Shown here: piece after piece, positions 1-11,345 of the stretch | Layout: each line of letters starts with the position of its first letter | Numbering within the stretch: position 1 is the stretch's first letter | From: Buxus sempervirens | Taxonomy: Eukaryota; Streptophyta; Magnoliopsida; Buxales; Buxaceae | Length of the DNA stretch: 64,000 bases | Reading direction: 5' to 3' | Assembly: GCA_947561395.2 (NCBI GenBank) | Contig: OX387183.1 | Span: 9,599,402 to 9,663,401, forward strand | Translations under genes and position numbers: made by a program | Notes under the pieces: model-generated | The model's database searches: none | Seen by the model: the letters and a program-made list of their open reading frames with translations, nothing else | What the model was told of the DNA's origin: nothing

Positions 1-160
1 GATTTCAAGACAAAAATAGGATTTTTGAGAAAATAGTAAGAATTATAGCACATTTCTTTTTGCTCCTTTTTAAACCCAATGCAAAGAATTGAAAATTCCA
101 ATAATATATTCCTTTCCTTCAAGATTTATCAAAAATCGTGCAAATTTTGGGGTGTCTACA
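1..160 (-). repeat. 3' LTR of the Tat element, first 160 bp only
   Basis: Read on the minus strand, the LTR opens with TGTAGACACCCC at 160 and runs off the window at 1. The same terminus occurs at 15457 and 19115, and on the plus strand at 50241. Only the first roughly 20 bases match the LTR ending at 15457. Confidence 0.7.
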
Positions 161-180
161 ACTTCCCCTCTTTGCTGGAG
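161..180 (-). other. Polypurine tract next to the 3' LTR
   Basis: The minus strand reads AAAGAGGGGAAGT directly before TGTAGACACC. A purine run abutting the 3' LTR is where plus-strand DNA synthesis is primed in LTR retrotransposons. Its position fixes both element orientation and LTR edge. Confidence 0.65.
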
Positions 181-560
181 TCGTAACACAATGAACAGCA
201 AAGAATAGACACAACTCAAAATTGCACGTTTGAAAGACACCTCATTAATTGAACTTGCTTTGGTCAAACAAATGAGTGATAAAAGACATGAATTTGAAGA
301 TAGCCAATGAAACCCCTGCTGTGTATAGTCTGACGGGGTGGCGTCTCTTCCTTATCTCAGATTTCTTTGAGCTCTCGTGGCTATGAAAAGAAATCTGAGA
401 CAAGCAAATTTTGAAAAGAATGTGGATTTAAAATTGACCTCTGCAAACTCAATTGCTTTTGATGTCCTTCAACAATAAGGAAGGAAATATTTTATTGAAT
501 TTTCCTGATTGATTTTCCTATTTGATTTACCTGGGTGCCATTTGATGCCCAAACCTGTGC
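181..560. other. Non-coding part of the Tat element, with a 14-bp perfect hairpin at 355-400
   Basis: No convincing gene lies here. An inverted repeat with arms TCTCAGATTTCTTT (355-368) and its exact complement (387-400) is separated by 18 bases. Upstream exons of the antisense gene could lie here, but I could not identify any. Confidence 0.5.
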
Positions 561-1640
561 TTGAATATTCTGCAACTTGCTTTTGCTTTTTCATTTTCTT
601 GCTCTCTCAATAAGGATGTAGGTGCCATTGTTGCCCATAACCTGCAGGTAAAAAAATATTTTTTTATTTTTTATTTTTGCTTTTTTTTTGCTTTCTTTTT
701 GTTTTTTGTTTTTTTTTTTTTTTGCTTTTTTCTTTTTACAATGTGTTGATATATCTCTCTTTCTTTGCAGCTTTGGCTACTTGATCATTTGAGCCAGATT
801 GAAAAAATCAATCGACACTTCTTCCCGAGTCTAAAAGTCCCTCTCTTGATGAGCAACAGGGGGTACCCCGATATTCTAGGGGGCAAACAGGGCTGGTTCA
901 CTTTCTTGGGCTCGCTTCAGGATGACCAGGTGAGATGGCCTGGTACTTATCAGCTTAATGCGGAGACAGTGATTAGCTTCCGTGATCGCAACTTTCTGAT
1001 TCTAGCGGGCCTGAAGCATGCAGTGCTGTATCTTCCTCTGCGGGTTCTTCGTCAGTTCCGTGCAACCCAGGGGATTATCATCCCATGTGGATATGAGGAT
1101 CGTCTTGGGCCCCTTTCTATGAAGCTGAATGCCTGGTTGATGAAGGAGTGGTCTTATGTCCGCTTTATGCATGGTCCAGTCTTCTCGGAAGCCCATGTGA
1201 AGGATTATCTCTTCTGGATCAAGGAACAGATACAGACTCAGGCCCCAGTACCCGAAGATCCTCCTGTAGTCTTGGCTCCCACCTATGAGGACATTCTAGA
1301 GTCCGAGCGGGCTTCTCATAAGCGGCTTCAGCAGATATGGGTGCGGGAGGCCCAGGAGCTCAGGATACAGGGCGCTTATCTGGAGAGGCAGCTTGAGGAG
1401 CAGGTCTCACGCCGTATTGCCGTGGAAGAGAAGCTGGAGGAGCAGAGGCAGGCTCGTTGCTTTGAGGTCCGTATGATCCGGCAGAAGTACCAGGCTACTT
1501 TGGCCAACCTTAGGAGTATGAGGATCCAGCAGGCCCTTTCGGATGAGGTCATTTCCTTCTTGAGTGATCCCGCTGCAGAGGGGGCTTCAGGAGTCATTGC
1601 AGCTCGGATTCGGGAGCTTGAGGAGCGGCTAGGAGATTAG
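561..1640 (+). CDS. Antisense extra ORF of the Tat element: DUF7745 / plant-mobile-domain-like protein, spliced, probably 5'-incomplete
   Basis: The protein resembles the DUF7745/plant mobile domain family, whose function is unknown; relatives occur both as host proteins and as antisense ORFs in Tat elements. Two exons are supported: one ending at 647 (CAG|GTAAAA) and one starting at 771 after a T-rich tract ending TTTGCAG. Both sit in the same phase, so joining them removes a 123-bp intron without a frame change. Family-like segments include LWLLDHL just after the junction and the VLRQFRATQGI region. The last ~115 residues are charged and heptad-like (coiled coil), ending ARIRELEERLGD. No ATG opens the first exon; the in-frame stop upstream is at 543, so an earlier exon or truncation is likely. 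The ORF runs against gag-pol, between integrase and the 3' LTR. Confidence 0.7.
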
Positions 1641-2570
1641 CTTTATTTCCTGCACATTTTTCATACCTTTGTACAAAATTGAACTCCAATAGTGGAAATA
1701 CAAAGGATTTAATTCAAAATAAAGTTTTTATATTATTGGCCTCAGAATGCTCAGATGCTTGTAAAAACAAAGGTTTTATGAAAAGTATTTGATTTCTCAT
1801 CACTGGCCAAAGTATAATTTTTCCTTTTTATATTTTTTTTTTGAAATTTGGTCCATGCACTTAATCACCTATAATTAAAGGAATTAGAACCAGGTTAAAT
1901 AATGAAAAGGGTAGTCCAGAAAATACTGAGGGATCAGAACCGTCCATCTGAGGACCTTTAGAGTCATCCCCAACTGCCAAAACTGCCCCATTCTGCTCAT
2001 GCCGATTTTGCTTCAATCCATGATCAACTCAACCTCTGATTTTCTTTCATTTTTCTTATTATTTTTTTCTTTTTGCCTTTTTGCCAATATTGCCCCTAGC
2101 GCCAGTTACGGTTTTCACTAGGGCCGGCTTCTGAATTCCGTCATTACTCATCTTACTCTGATATTTAAATGAACAAGCTAAGATCACCGAGGGCTTAAAA
2201 ATAGGACGAAACAAAGGCTAGGCTCAGTTTATGAAAGAAAGGGTATTAAAGGCCCAAAAATTTTCAAGTGCGGAGATAGGTCAACCGGATTTACAGTCAT
2301 GATGAATTTATCCATTTTTCCCCAAATTGCATTTTTTGCATTTTTCTTTTTTTTCACACTTGGCTTTCATTTGCCATTTCCATTGCTTTTCCTCTCTTTT
2401 CCTTTTTCTTTCCTTACTTTGCCCCAATTGATTTTGCCCCAATTTAAGACTGTAAATCCGGTTTGGGTTTACCAAAGAAACGAACCGGCTCAATTTGGCT
2501 AGACTAGGGATTTGAATTTTTGAAGGAAATAAAGAAAAATGGCCTCGGATCATTTCCTAGAAATATTCAC
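1641..2570. other. Non-coding spacer between the convergent antisense ORF and pol
   Basis: This is AT- and T-rich sequence between the stop of the plus-strand extra ORF and the stop of minus-strand pol. No coding feature was recognised. Converging transcripts from the two units would end or overlap here. Confidence 0.5.
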
Positions 2571-5500
2571 TCAAGGAAAATACCTTTTTACCGCATCAGA
2601 GTTAATGGGCTCAGGAAAATCTGACCCATCCATTTCTGCTAAGATGAGTGCTCCCCCTGATAGGACTTTCTTGACGACATATGGGCCTTCCCAATTGGGC
2701 TTGAACTTACCACGAGGGTCTTCCAAAAATGGTAAGATTTTCTTTAGCACTAAGTTTCCTTCTTGGAAAGTTCTGGGCCTCACTTTCTTATTGTAAGCCC
2801 GGGCCATTCTCTTCTGGTACAACTGTCCATGGCAAAGCGCTTTCAACCGCTTTTCTTCTATCAGGTTAAGTTGATCATGTCTCGACTGGATCCATTCGGC
2901 TTCTTCTAGTTCTGCTTCCATGAGCACTCGGAGTGATGGGATCTCTACTTCCACGGGCAAGACTGCTTCCATCCCATAGACTAGGGAGTATGGGGTTGCC
3001 CCAGTTGAAGTCCGGATCGAGGTTCTGTAGGCATGTAGAGCAAGTGGTAGCATTTCATGCCAATCCTTGTAGCTTACTACCATCTTCTGGATGATTTTCT
3101 TTATATTTTTATTGGCTGCCTCTACTGCCCCATTCATCTTTGGCCTGTACGGAGCTGACTTATGGTGGGTGATCTGAAACTGCTCACACATTTTCTTCAT
3201 GTCCTTGTTCTTAATATTTGAAGCATTGTCTGATACTATGGCATTTGGCAGTCCATAGCGACAAATGATATTGTGCTTCAAAAATTTAATAACATGATTG
3301 CTTGTGATATTTGCATATGAGGCTGCTTCCACCCACTTAGTGAAGTAGTCAATCGCTACTAGGATGAATCTGTGCCCGTTCGATGCCTTAGGGGAGATCA
3401 TGCCGATGACATCTATGCCCCACATAGAGAAGGGCCAGGGTGATGTCATGTTGTGTAGCTCGCCTGGGGGTGCATGCTTGTTATCTGCATATATCTGGCA
3501 TTGATGGCACCTCCTGACATGTATACAGCAATCATGCTCCATGGTCGTCCAGTAGTATCCCAGCCTCAGGATCTTCTTAGCCAACATGTGTCCACTCATA
3601 TGGGGCCCACAGACTCCTCCATGTACCGTCTCGATTAACCTTTCCGATTCAGCCTTGGCTACGCATCTTAGCAGAATGTCATTATGTGACCTCTTGTACA
3701 CATGTCCACCACTTAGCAGAAATTGACCAGCCAATCTCTGTATTGTCCTCTTCTCAGTAGCAGTGGCATTTTCTGGCAAACTCCGATTGTTCAAGAAATT
3801 TTTGATATCTTGAAACCATGGTGTTTCTTCTTCTGGTGCTCCCTCTAGAGCGAGACAGTAAGCCGGTTCATCACGGACCTCAATTTCCAGTGGTCTGATG
3901 TCTACTCCTTCTGATATGCTGACCATTGAAGCCAAGGTTGCTAGAGCATCCGCAAACTGATTCTTGGCCCTTGGCATATAGTTGAAGGAAATTCGAGTGA
4001 AATTTGTGCTTATTTCTTCCAAATACTGGTGATAGGGGATCAATTTGTAATCCTTGGTTTTCCACTCACCAGTTGTTTGGAAGATGATAAGACTCGAATC
4101 CCCGTATACGTCAAGTTCCTCTACTTCATGATCCATGGCTGCTTGCAATCCAATTATGCAGGCTTCATATTCTGCTATGTTATTGGTGCACTGGAATCTC
4201 AGCTTTACTGCAATCGGGATGTGTGAACCATCTGGTTTGACCAAGACTGCCCCTATTCCGTTTCCATTCATGTTGGCAGCCCCATCGAAGAACATCTGCC
4301 AAGAACTCTCATTTTCCTCCTCTTCAGTGTACAGAATCGCCTCATCGGGAAAGTTGGTCTTCAAGGGTTGATATTCCGGCAGAGGATGTGCAGCCAGGTG
4401 ATCAGCTATGGCTTGACCCTTGATTGCCTTCTGAGTGATGTACGTGAGGTCAAACTCGGACAATAGCAGTTGCCACTTTGCCGTCCTGCCAGTCAGTGCC
4501 GATTTCTCAAATAAATACTTCAGCGGGTCCATCCGGGATATCAATAGTGTGGAGTGACTAAGGAAATAATGCCTTAGCCTCTGAGTGGCCCACACTAGAG
4601 CACAGCAAGTCTTTTCCAATGGTGAGTACTTGGCTTCATATTCCGTGAATTTTTTACTCAGATAGTAAATTGCCCTTTCTTTTCTACCAGTCTCATCATG
4701 TTGCCCCAAGACACATCCCATCGACATTTCCAACACTGACAAGTACAGGATCAGTGGTCTTCCTGGAGTTGGTGGCACTAGCACAGGTGGGTTCAGCAAA
4801 TACCTATTTATTGTGTCAAATGCCTGCTGGCAGTCCTCATTCCAGACCGTAGGGTTATCTTTCCTCAAAAGTTTGAAAATTGGTTCACAGATAGCAGTGA
4901 GCTGTGCTATGAACCGGCTTATGTATTGAATCCTTCCAAGAAAGCCCCTGACCTCCTTCTCGGTTCTGGGTGCTGGCATTTCAATTATGGCCTTGGCTTT
5001 AGCCGGGTCAATTTCGATTCCTCTTCGGCTCACTATAAACCCCAGTAGCTTCCCTGATGTAGCCCCAAAGACGCACTTAGCCGGGTTAAGCCGTAGACTG
5101 TACTTCCTGAGCCGATCAAACACTTTCTTCAGATTGATCAAGTGGTCCTCCTCTTTGCAGGATTTGGCAATCATATCGTCCACATAGACCTCCATCTCCT
5201 TATGGATCATGTCCTGGAATAGTGCAGTCATGGCCCGCTGGTATGTTGCCCCAGCGTTCTTAAGTCCGAATGGCATGACTGTATAGTGGAATGTGCCCCA
5301 AGGTGTGATAAATGCTGTTTTTTCTTGATCCTCCTTAGCCATCTTGATCTGATTATATCCCGAGAAACCATCAATGAAGGAAAACAGGCTATGTACCGCA
5401 GTATTATCGACTAGAATGTCGATGTGTGGAAGCGTAAAGTCGTCCTTTGGGCTTGCCCTGTTTAAGTCTCTATAGTCCACGCACATTCGGACCTTCCCGT

Positions 5501-6104
5501 CCTTCTTTGGTACTGGTACTATGTTTGCGAGCCACTTCGGGTACGTAGAGACTGCCAAAAATCCTGCTTGGAACTGTTTGACCACTTCATCCTTGACCTT
5601 TAGAGTCCACTCAGGTTTCAATCTTCTCAGCTTCTGCTTAATCGGCTTAACCCCTGGCAAAATTGGCAACTTGTGCACCACCATGTCAGTGTCCAACCCC
5701 GGCATGTCCCGATACGACCAAGCAAACACATCCTTGTAGTCTGCCAAGAACTGTGACATTTCATTTTTCTGCACATCAAACAAGCATGACCCGATTTTTA
5801 CAATTTTTGGGTCCTCTTCGGTCCCAAGGTTTATGGATATGGTCTCCTCAATATTTGGTTGGACCCCCTTTTCATGACGTTCCAATTGGTATTCAATTTC
5901 TTTTGGAACATCTTCTTCTTCGACCTCGGTCTCTTCTTCGACCCCCATGAGATCAAAGTCGAGCTCAAGGTCGAAGTCATATTCAACCTGGTCCAATTCG
6001 GTCTGATTATATGGCTCATAAGTGGTTTGGACCTTTTTGAAAAAATTAAATTTCCTAGAAAAAATAGAAAAATCTTTTTGGTTTTTTGTGGGCCTTCTAA
6101 ACAT
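2571..6104 (-). CDS. pol: Tat retrotransposon pol: reverse transcriptase, dual RNase H, integrase (1177 aa, intact frame)
   Basis: This polyprotein copies element RNA and integrates the cDNA. After an acidic N-terminus, RT spans about residues 145-400 with YVDD at 307-310. A first, degenerate gypsy-type RNase H (about 448-535) is followed by a second archaeal-type RNase H (about 601-725, starting FFDGAANMNG). Integrase has the HHCC zinc motif (about 828-869) and D898, D959 and E995, the last two separated by 35 residues as expected. The segment after D959 reads SDNASN rather than the more usual SDNGT/SDNGS type. There is no stop over 3.5 kb, which suggests limited age. The frame is the same as that of the shifted gag tail upstream, separated by stops at 6387 and 6138 and one more just before the ATG; in Ogre elements such a region is removed as an intron, but splicing here is only a possibility. 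Confidence 0.93.
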   Translation of the reverse strand: MFRRPTKNQKDFSIFSRKFNFFKKVQTTYEPYNQTELDQVEYDFDLELDFDLMGVEEETEVEEEDVPKEIEYQLERHEKGVQPNIEETISINLGTEEDPKIVKIGSCLFDVQKNEMSQFLADYKDVFAWSYRDMPGLDTDMVVHKLPILPGVKPIKQKLRRLKPEWTLKVKDEVVKQFQAGFLAVSTYPKWLANIVPVPKKDGKVRMCVDYRDLNRASPKDDFTLPHIDILVDNTAVHSLFSFIDGFSGYNQIKMAKEDQEKTAFITPWGTFHYTVMPFGLKNAGATYQRAMTALFQDMIHKEMEVYVDDMIAKSCKEEDHLINLKKVFDRLRKYSLRLNPAKCVFGATSGKLLGFIVSRRGIEIDPAKAKAIIEMPAPRTEKEVRGFLGRIQYISRFIAQLTAICEPIFKLLRKDNPTVWNEDCQQAFDTINRYLLNPPVLVPPTPGRPLILYLSVLEMSMGCVLGQHDETGRKERAIYYLSKKFTEYEAKYSPLEKTCCALVWATQRLRHYFLSHSTLLISRMDPLKYLFEKSALTGRTAKWQLLLSEFDLTYITQKAIKGQAIADHLAAHPLPEYQPLKTNFPDEAILYTEEEENESSWQMFFDGAANMNGNGIGAVLVKPDGSHIPIAVKLRFQCTNNIAEYEACIIGLQAAMDHEVEELDVYGDSSLIIFQTTGEWKTKDYKLIPYHQYLEEISTNFTRISFNYMPRAKNQFADALATLASMVSISEGVDIRPLEIEVRDEPAYCLALEGAPEEETPWFQDIKNFLNNRSLPENATATEKRTIQRLAGQFLLSGGHVYKRSHNDILLRCVAKAESERLIETVHGGVCGPHMSGHMLAKKILRLGYYWTTMEHDCCIHVRRCHQCQIYADNKHAPPGELHNMTSPWPFSMWGIDVIGMISPKASNGHRFILVAIDYFTKWVEAASYANITSNHVIKFLKHNIICRYGLPNAIVSDNASNIKNKDMKKMCEQFQITHHKSAPYRPKMNGAVEAANKNIKKIIQKMVVSYKDWHEMLPLALHAYRTSIRTSTGATPYSLVYGMEAVLPVEVEIPSLRVLMEAELEEAEWIQSRHDQLNLIEEKRLKALCHGQLYQKRMARAYNKKVRPRTFQEGNLVLKKILPFLEDPRGKFKPNWEGPYVVKKVLSGGALILAEMDGSDFPEPINSDAVKRYFP

Positions 6105-6137
6105 AATTCCCCTGAAGACGAAGGCCCATTAGAACCT

Positions 6138-6810
6138 TCAGGGAAATGGCAATCCACTATTGGAGTTTTTTTTGGAAGCCGCGTCAGTTTGCCGAACTAA
6201 CGCTGCTTCAAAGGTAAGGGGAGTTTCCTCCCAATTGTTCAGTACAAAATTTTGGGGAGCAGGGGAAATAGGGAAAGCCTGCTCTTCAAACCCAGAATCC
6301 GATGCCATCATCACCGGGTGGGTACTGCCCTTTTCTGTTGCGGGGCCCAATCCAGAAATGACCTTGTCTGGAACCTTTACTGCGGCTCAGTCAATAAATG
6401 GCAGTTCCATGTCTGCCCCTGTCTTTTCGCCTTCAGTCATGGCGAAGAATGCACCAACATCTTCAGAAAAGTCCCTCTGCTGCTCGGGCTGTGGTCCAGG
6501 CCCATCTGCTGCTCCCAGTATTGGAGATGGGTTATAGGGTTGTAGGGCCGAAACAACGGGCTTTTGGAATGGGTTGATGTTGTAGTAGGGAGGCTTGGAC
6601 TGGTCCATGGGAGGAGAAATTTGGATTATGTAGGAGGGTTTTGGAAAGTTCACCCTCAGATGCGGGAGTTTTCCTTTGCTTCTGCTTTCCCCTTCTTCGT
6701 GCTTCATTCTCCTCCAACCTCTGGGCTCAAAGCCCAACCCTACCTTGGGGATCAGTTTCTTAGCCGTGATTGGCTCCACCATCCCCTGCAGATTGATCCC
6801 AGGCCTTTCC
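6138..6810 (-). pseudogene. Displaced C-terminal part of gag-pro (G-patch tail and proline-rich linker)
   Basis: About 6808 the gag-pro frame is lost by what looks like a one-base deletion: HFHPGKGLG is in the gag frame, while the matching continuation (GMVEPITAKK, then KVGLGFEP) is in the neighbouring frame. Together they look like the G-patch-like segment that follows the protease in Tat elements. The shifted frame is proline- and glutamine-rich, meets a TGA at 6387-6389, reopens, and closes at 6138. It is in the pol frame, so before decay gag-pro-pol may have been continuous or joined by splicing. Confidence 0.6.
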
Positions 6811-9800
6811 CTGGGTGAAAGTGGTATTTCTCCATCACTTTCTTGACCATCTTTTCTGCAGTGGTCCCCTTTTCCTTCTTTTTATCACACCCCCCAGGTA
6901 TGTAATTTACCGCCTCAAATTGAAATGAGTGGAATGCAATCTTGTCGACAGTTAGGTCCACATTGATCAAGGGTACATCAGGTGACACGATGGGCGGCAC
7001 CAAGTTTTCGGCTAGGACTGTTATCACCCTTTGCCATCTTACGTATTTCACCCTCTGGTGGAGCGTGGATGGTATTGCCCTAGCCGAATGTATCCACGGC
7101 CTTCCTAGGAGCAGATTGAAAGCTGCGGGTATATCCATCACCTCAAATGTGATGTTAAAGATATTCGGCTCAATTGTGACCGGCAGTTCAATCTCCCCTA
7201 GGGAGTGGGTCTTGGAGCTATCAAAAGCCCTCACTATCCACCCATTTCTTTTGATCCTTGACTGGTCCAGACCCAGCTTGGTAAAAGTGATTAACGGGCA
7301 AACGTTTAACGCTGACCCGTTGTCAATTAAAACCCGTGCAACCATGCAGCCCTTACAAAGCACAGTGATGTGCAAAGGGTCCACATGATAACACCCACCT
7401 GGGCTGATCTCACCCTCTGAGAAACTTATCACATTATGTGACAAGATTTGACCAACCATTTTACCAAGCTGGTCCGGATCAATTGTTTGGGACACGGGTG
7501 CACTTTGTAGCACCCTTAACAATGCATCCCTATGCTTTTCGGAATTCAGCAAAAGGCCCAATATTGAAATTTGGGCCGGGACCTTGTTTAGCTGATCCAC
7601 AAGATTGAATTCACTCTTTTTTATTATTTTTATGAGGTCTGCTGCCTCATTTTTTGCACCCTGGGGGGTGTCTTCTCCTACTTTATTTTTTCCTTTTTGT
7701 TTTCTTTTTTCTTCATTTTCTTTTTTTTCTTTCTCTACTTCTGTCTCTTTTTCTTTCTCTTCACCCCCTGCACATCTCCCTGACCTCGTCATGAGGTTCA
7801 CCTCCTCCTGGTTCGGGTTTCTAACCGCTGGAACCGTAGCCGTGATTCCCTCGTTGTAGTTCCATGGTACAGCGGCCTCTGAATAGGCTAATTTAGGGAT
7901 GTCAACCACTAGTAGCTGGAGTTTGGACCGGGATGTATGGGCCGGTTTAGGGATAGTATGGGCTGGCTGCACATTTACAACCAAGGGTTGAAGTTTGGAT
8001 TTGGTAGGGACAGAAGAAGTGATGGAAGCAGTGGTGGGGTCAAGATTGATGACCAGTGGAGCCTTAGACGGCTTGGATGGGGAATAAGTGGGTGGACTGC
8101 AATTGAAGACCAATGCGGGCCTTGCAGTATTCATCTGGGCCATGAGTGAAGAGACCCGGTTTAGAGAGGAACTTATGTCCTCAGCAGCAAGATTACTATT
8201 TTTTTGGGAGACCATGTTGATCTCCTCCTCTTCCTCTTCTTGGAAGAAACGGACCTGGACAGTGGTCCCCACGGGAGCTATGAGCTGTGATGGGTCAAAG
8301 GCCCTTCTGGTGGTGGATATGGCAGTGATGGAGTTGGATGGGCCTGCCCCATTGTGGTAAGGCAAAGGGTTCTGCCCAATATCATTCCCGGACGGGGCCG
8401 GTGCAACAGTGTTAAAGACCAAAGCCTTCTGGTCCAACAGGTCCTGGACCGCATGCTTCAGCACCCAGCAGGTATCTGTAGAGTGCCCCTGTGCACCCAT
8501 GTGGAAGTCACAGGTGACCGATGTGTCAAAATTTCTCCCCTTCGGGGCATTTGGGTTAGGCTCCTTCAGAGTCAAGTATTCCCCTTTCAGCAGGGTTGGC
8601 AGTAGTTGGGACAGAGATATGGGTAGAGGGGTGAAAACCCGGTTCTTTCTTGCTGTGAACCAGGCATCCCGCTCCTCCTTAGAAAAAGTCCTCCTTGTGT
8701 TAGCTGGCACAGAGGGAGAGAAGTTGACATTCAGCGGGGTCTGGTACGACTGCTGGGCCTGCTGGGCCTGTTGGGGTGCCGAGATGTTGACGTGAAGTGG
8801 CTTCTTGGCTGGAGGAGCCTGGACCAGGTTCACCTCCCCTTCTTTCCGGGCCCCCGTCTTTTTAAACCCGGCCCCTTTCTTCTGGGCCATGGAGGCAGAG
8901 GAATCAGACTGCCCAGTCAGAGTAGAGTAGTCTATCAGCCGTCCTGACCTGACCCCTTCCTCAATCCGGTCCGCCACTTGTACCAGGGCTGCAAAGTTGG
9001 TGGTGATCTGACCCACCAGATGGTTGTAAAAGGGCTGCCCCAGTGTGCCCATAAATGTGGAGATCATCTCCGGCTCTTGCATAGGTGGCCTGACCTGGGA
9101 GGCGGCCTCTCTCCATCTCTTGGCGTACTGCCGTACCGGTTCATCTTTCCCCTTGGTCATCCTCATCATGTCGTACCGGTCTGGCACGATCTCCGAGTTG
9201 AACTTGTACTGGTCCAGGAAAGCGTCGGCTAGGTCCTTCCACCTCCTGATCCTTCCATGGTCCACTGTAGCGAACCACCGAAGGGCTGACTCGGTCAGAC
9301 TCCTCTGGAAGAGCTGGATCAGTATGCCATCATCCCGGCCAAACTGGCACAGGGCCCCGCAGTATAGTTTCAGATGGCTTAATGGGCAGCCCGTGCCATC
9401 AAACTTGTCGAAGTCTGGGCACCTGAACTTAGCCGGTAGACAGACGTCCGGGTACATGCACAGGTCCTCGAAGGTGGTGCCTGCATGGCTGCCTCCCCCC
9501 TTCACTTCCTTCAGCTCTGCCTGGATTCTTTCTATCCTCAGCAGCATTTTCCTTTCAGTTTCTTCCCTGGCCTTTTCCTTCTCCAGTTCTTTCTCGGATT
9601 CTGCTGTATTTTCCCTGATCAGAATGGGTTCAGGGACTGGTTCAGAAATGGGCTCAGGCATGGGTTGAGCCGGAAGCGGAATGTAGGCCTGAGGTGGTGG
9701 TGCTTGATGGGAAGTCGATGCTTGGTTTTGGGCCTAGGCCTGTTGGGCCTGAGCCGCCAGTAGGTCTCCCAGCATTTTGGCCAGACCGGCCACTTGCTCC

Positions 9801-9970
9801 TGCAGTTGAGTAAAGTCCTGAGCAGGGACGGTAGCTTGGGCTTGGTTCTCTTCAGTATTCATTGTTCTGGCTTTGGATCTAGTTACTGGAGCAATGATTG
9901 CAAGTAAGTGCACCTGGGTCGAAAGTAAATGTACCTGAGGAAAAAATGAATAGAACATGTTAGCTTCCAT
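6752..9970 (-). pseudogene. gag: Tat retrotransposon gag-protease, with in-frame TAG and 3' frameshift
   Basis: The protein is the capsid/nucleocapsid precursor plus aspartic protease. The frame opens at ATG 9970, is cut by a TAG at 9734-9736 and continues in the same frame from an ATG at 9661 to 6752 (969 aa). The retrotransposon gag domain begins near PDFDKFDG and includes FMGTLGQPFYN. A zinc-knuckle-like CDFHMGAQGHSTDTC follows, then a low-complexity linker rich in E and K. The protease has the Tat-type active site LIDNGSALNV near residue 780 of the 969-aa part, and LLLGRPW later. The in-frame stop lies in an A/Q-rich stretch and could be a C-to-T change of a CAG codon. The real start is uncertain between 9970 and an internal ATG at the MNTEENQ segment. 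Confidence 0.85.
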
Positions 9971-10069
9971 TTAACTTGAGTCACACCCCTATATATGTAA
10001 ACCAGTAGGTTAGGTGAACACCAATCCAGATTTTTTTTGTTTTTTTGTTTTTTTTTTTGTTGTTTTGAT

Positions 10070-11345
10070 TTTGTGTTGGAATATTCTAGGGCTTCCAAGG
10101 GTCCCATAATTTTTTTTTTGATTTGATTGATAAAAATAACCAACCAAGGTTTTTATGGAATATTCTAGGGCTTCCAAGGGTCCCCATTTTTTTTTTGATT
10201 TGATAAAAATAACCAACCAAGGTTTTCATGGAATATTCTAGGGCTTCCAAGGGTCCCAATTTTTTTTTTTGATTTGATTGATAAAAATAACCAACCAAAG
10301 GTTTCATGGAATATTTTAGGGCTTCCAAATGTCCCACTTTTTTTTTTGATTTGATTGATAAAAATAACCAACCAAAGGTTTTCATTCATTTTTTTTTATT
10401 TTGATTTGATTGATAAAAATAACCAACCAAAGGTGTCTTGGAATATTCTAGGGCTTCCAAGTATCCCACAAATGTTTTGATTTGATTGATAAAAATAACC
10501 AACCAAAGGTGTCTTGGAATATTCTATCCAAGTATCCCACAAATGTTTTGATTTGATTGATAAAAATAACCAACCAAAGGTGTCTTGGAATATTCTAGGG
10601 CTTCCAAGTATCCCACAAATGTTTTGATTTGATTGATAAAAATAACCAACCAAAGGTGTCTTGGAATATTCTAGGGCTTCCAAGTATCCCACAAATGTTT
10701 TGATTTGATTGATAAAAATAACCAACCAAAGGTTTTCATCTTTTTTTTTATTTGATTTGATTGATAAAAATAACCAACCAAGGTTTTCATGGAATATTCT
10801 AGGGCTTCCAAGTGTCCCACTTTTTTTTGATTTGATTGATAAAAATAACCAACCAAGGTTTTCATGGAATATTCTAGGGCTTCCAAGTGTCCCACTTTTT
10901 TGATTTGATTGATAAAAATAACCAACCAAGGTTTTCATTTTTTTTTTTGATTTGATTGATAAAAATAACCAACCAAAGGTTTTCATGGAATATTCTAGGG
11001 CTTCCAAGTGTCCCATTTTTTTTGAAAATAACCAACCAAGGTTTTCATTTTTTTTTTATTTGATTTGATTGATAAAAATAACCAACCAAGGTTTTCATGG
11101 AATATTCTAGGGCTTCCAAGTGTCCCACTTTTTTTTGATTTGATTGATAAAAATAACCAACCAAGGTTTTCATTTTTTTTTTATTTGATTTGATTGATAA
11201 AAATAACCAACCAAGGTTTTCATGGAATATTCTAGGGCTTCCAAGTGTCCCACTTTTTTTGATTTGATTGATAAAAATAACCAACCAAGGTTTTCATTTT
11301 TTTTTTTTTGATTTGATTGATAAAAATAACCAACGAAAGGTTTTT
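10070..11345. repeat. Minisatellite in the Tat leader, roughly 50- and 75-bp units
   Basis: About 18-19 copies of a core containing ATAAAAATAACCAACCAA occur head to tail. Two modules alternate: A (the core plus GGTTTTCAT) and B (GGAATATTCTAGGGCTTCC). Some units lack B, giving short units; long poly-T runs sit between units. It lies between the primer site and gag. Short ORFs through it are repeat artefacts. Confidence 0.9.

Noticed and set aside
6138..6537. Plus-strand ORFs opposite the gag-pol junction
   Set aside because: Mirror frames of the displaced gag tail.
10070..11345. CRISPR-like array of repeats
   Set aside because: Plant nuclear context, contiguous units without unique spacers, and poly-T variation: a minisatellite within a retrotransposon.
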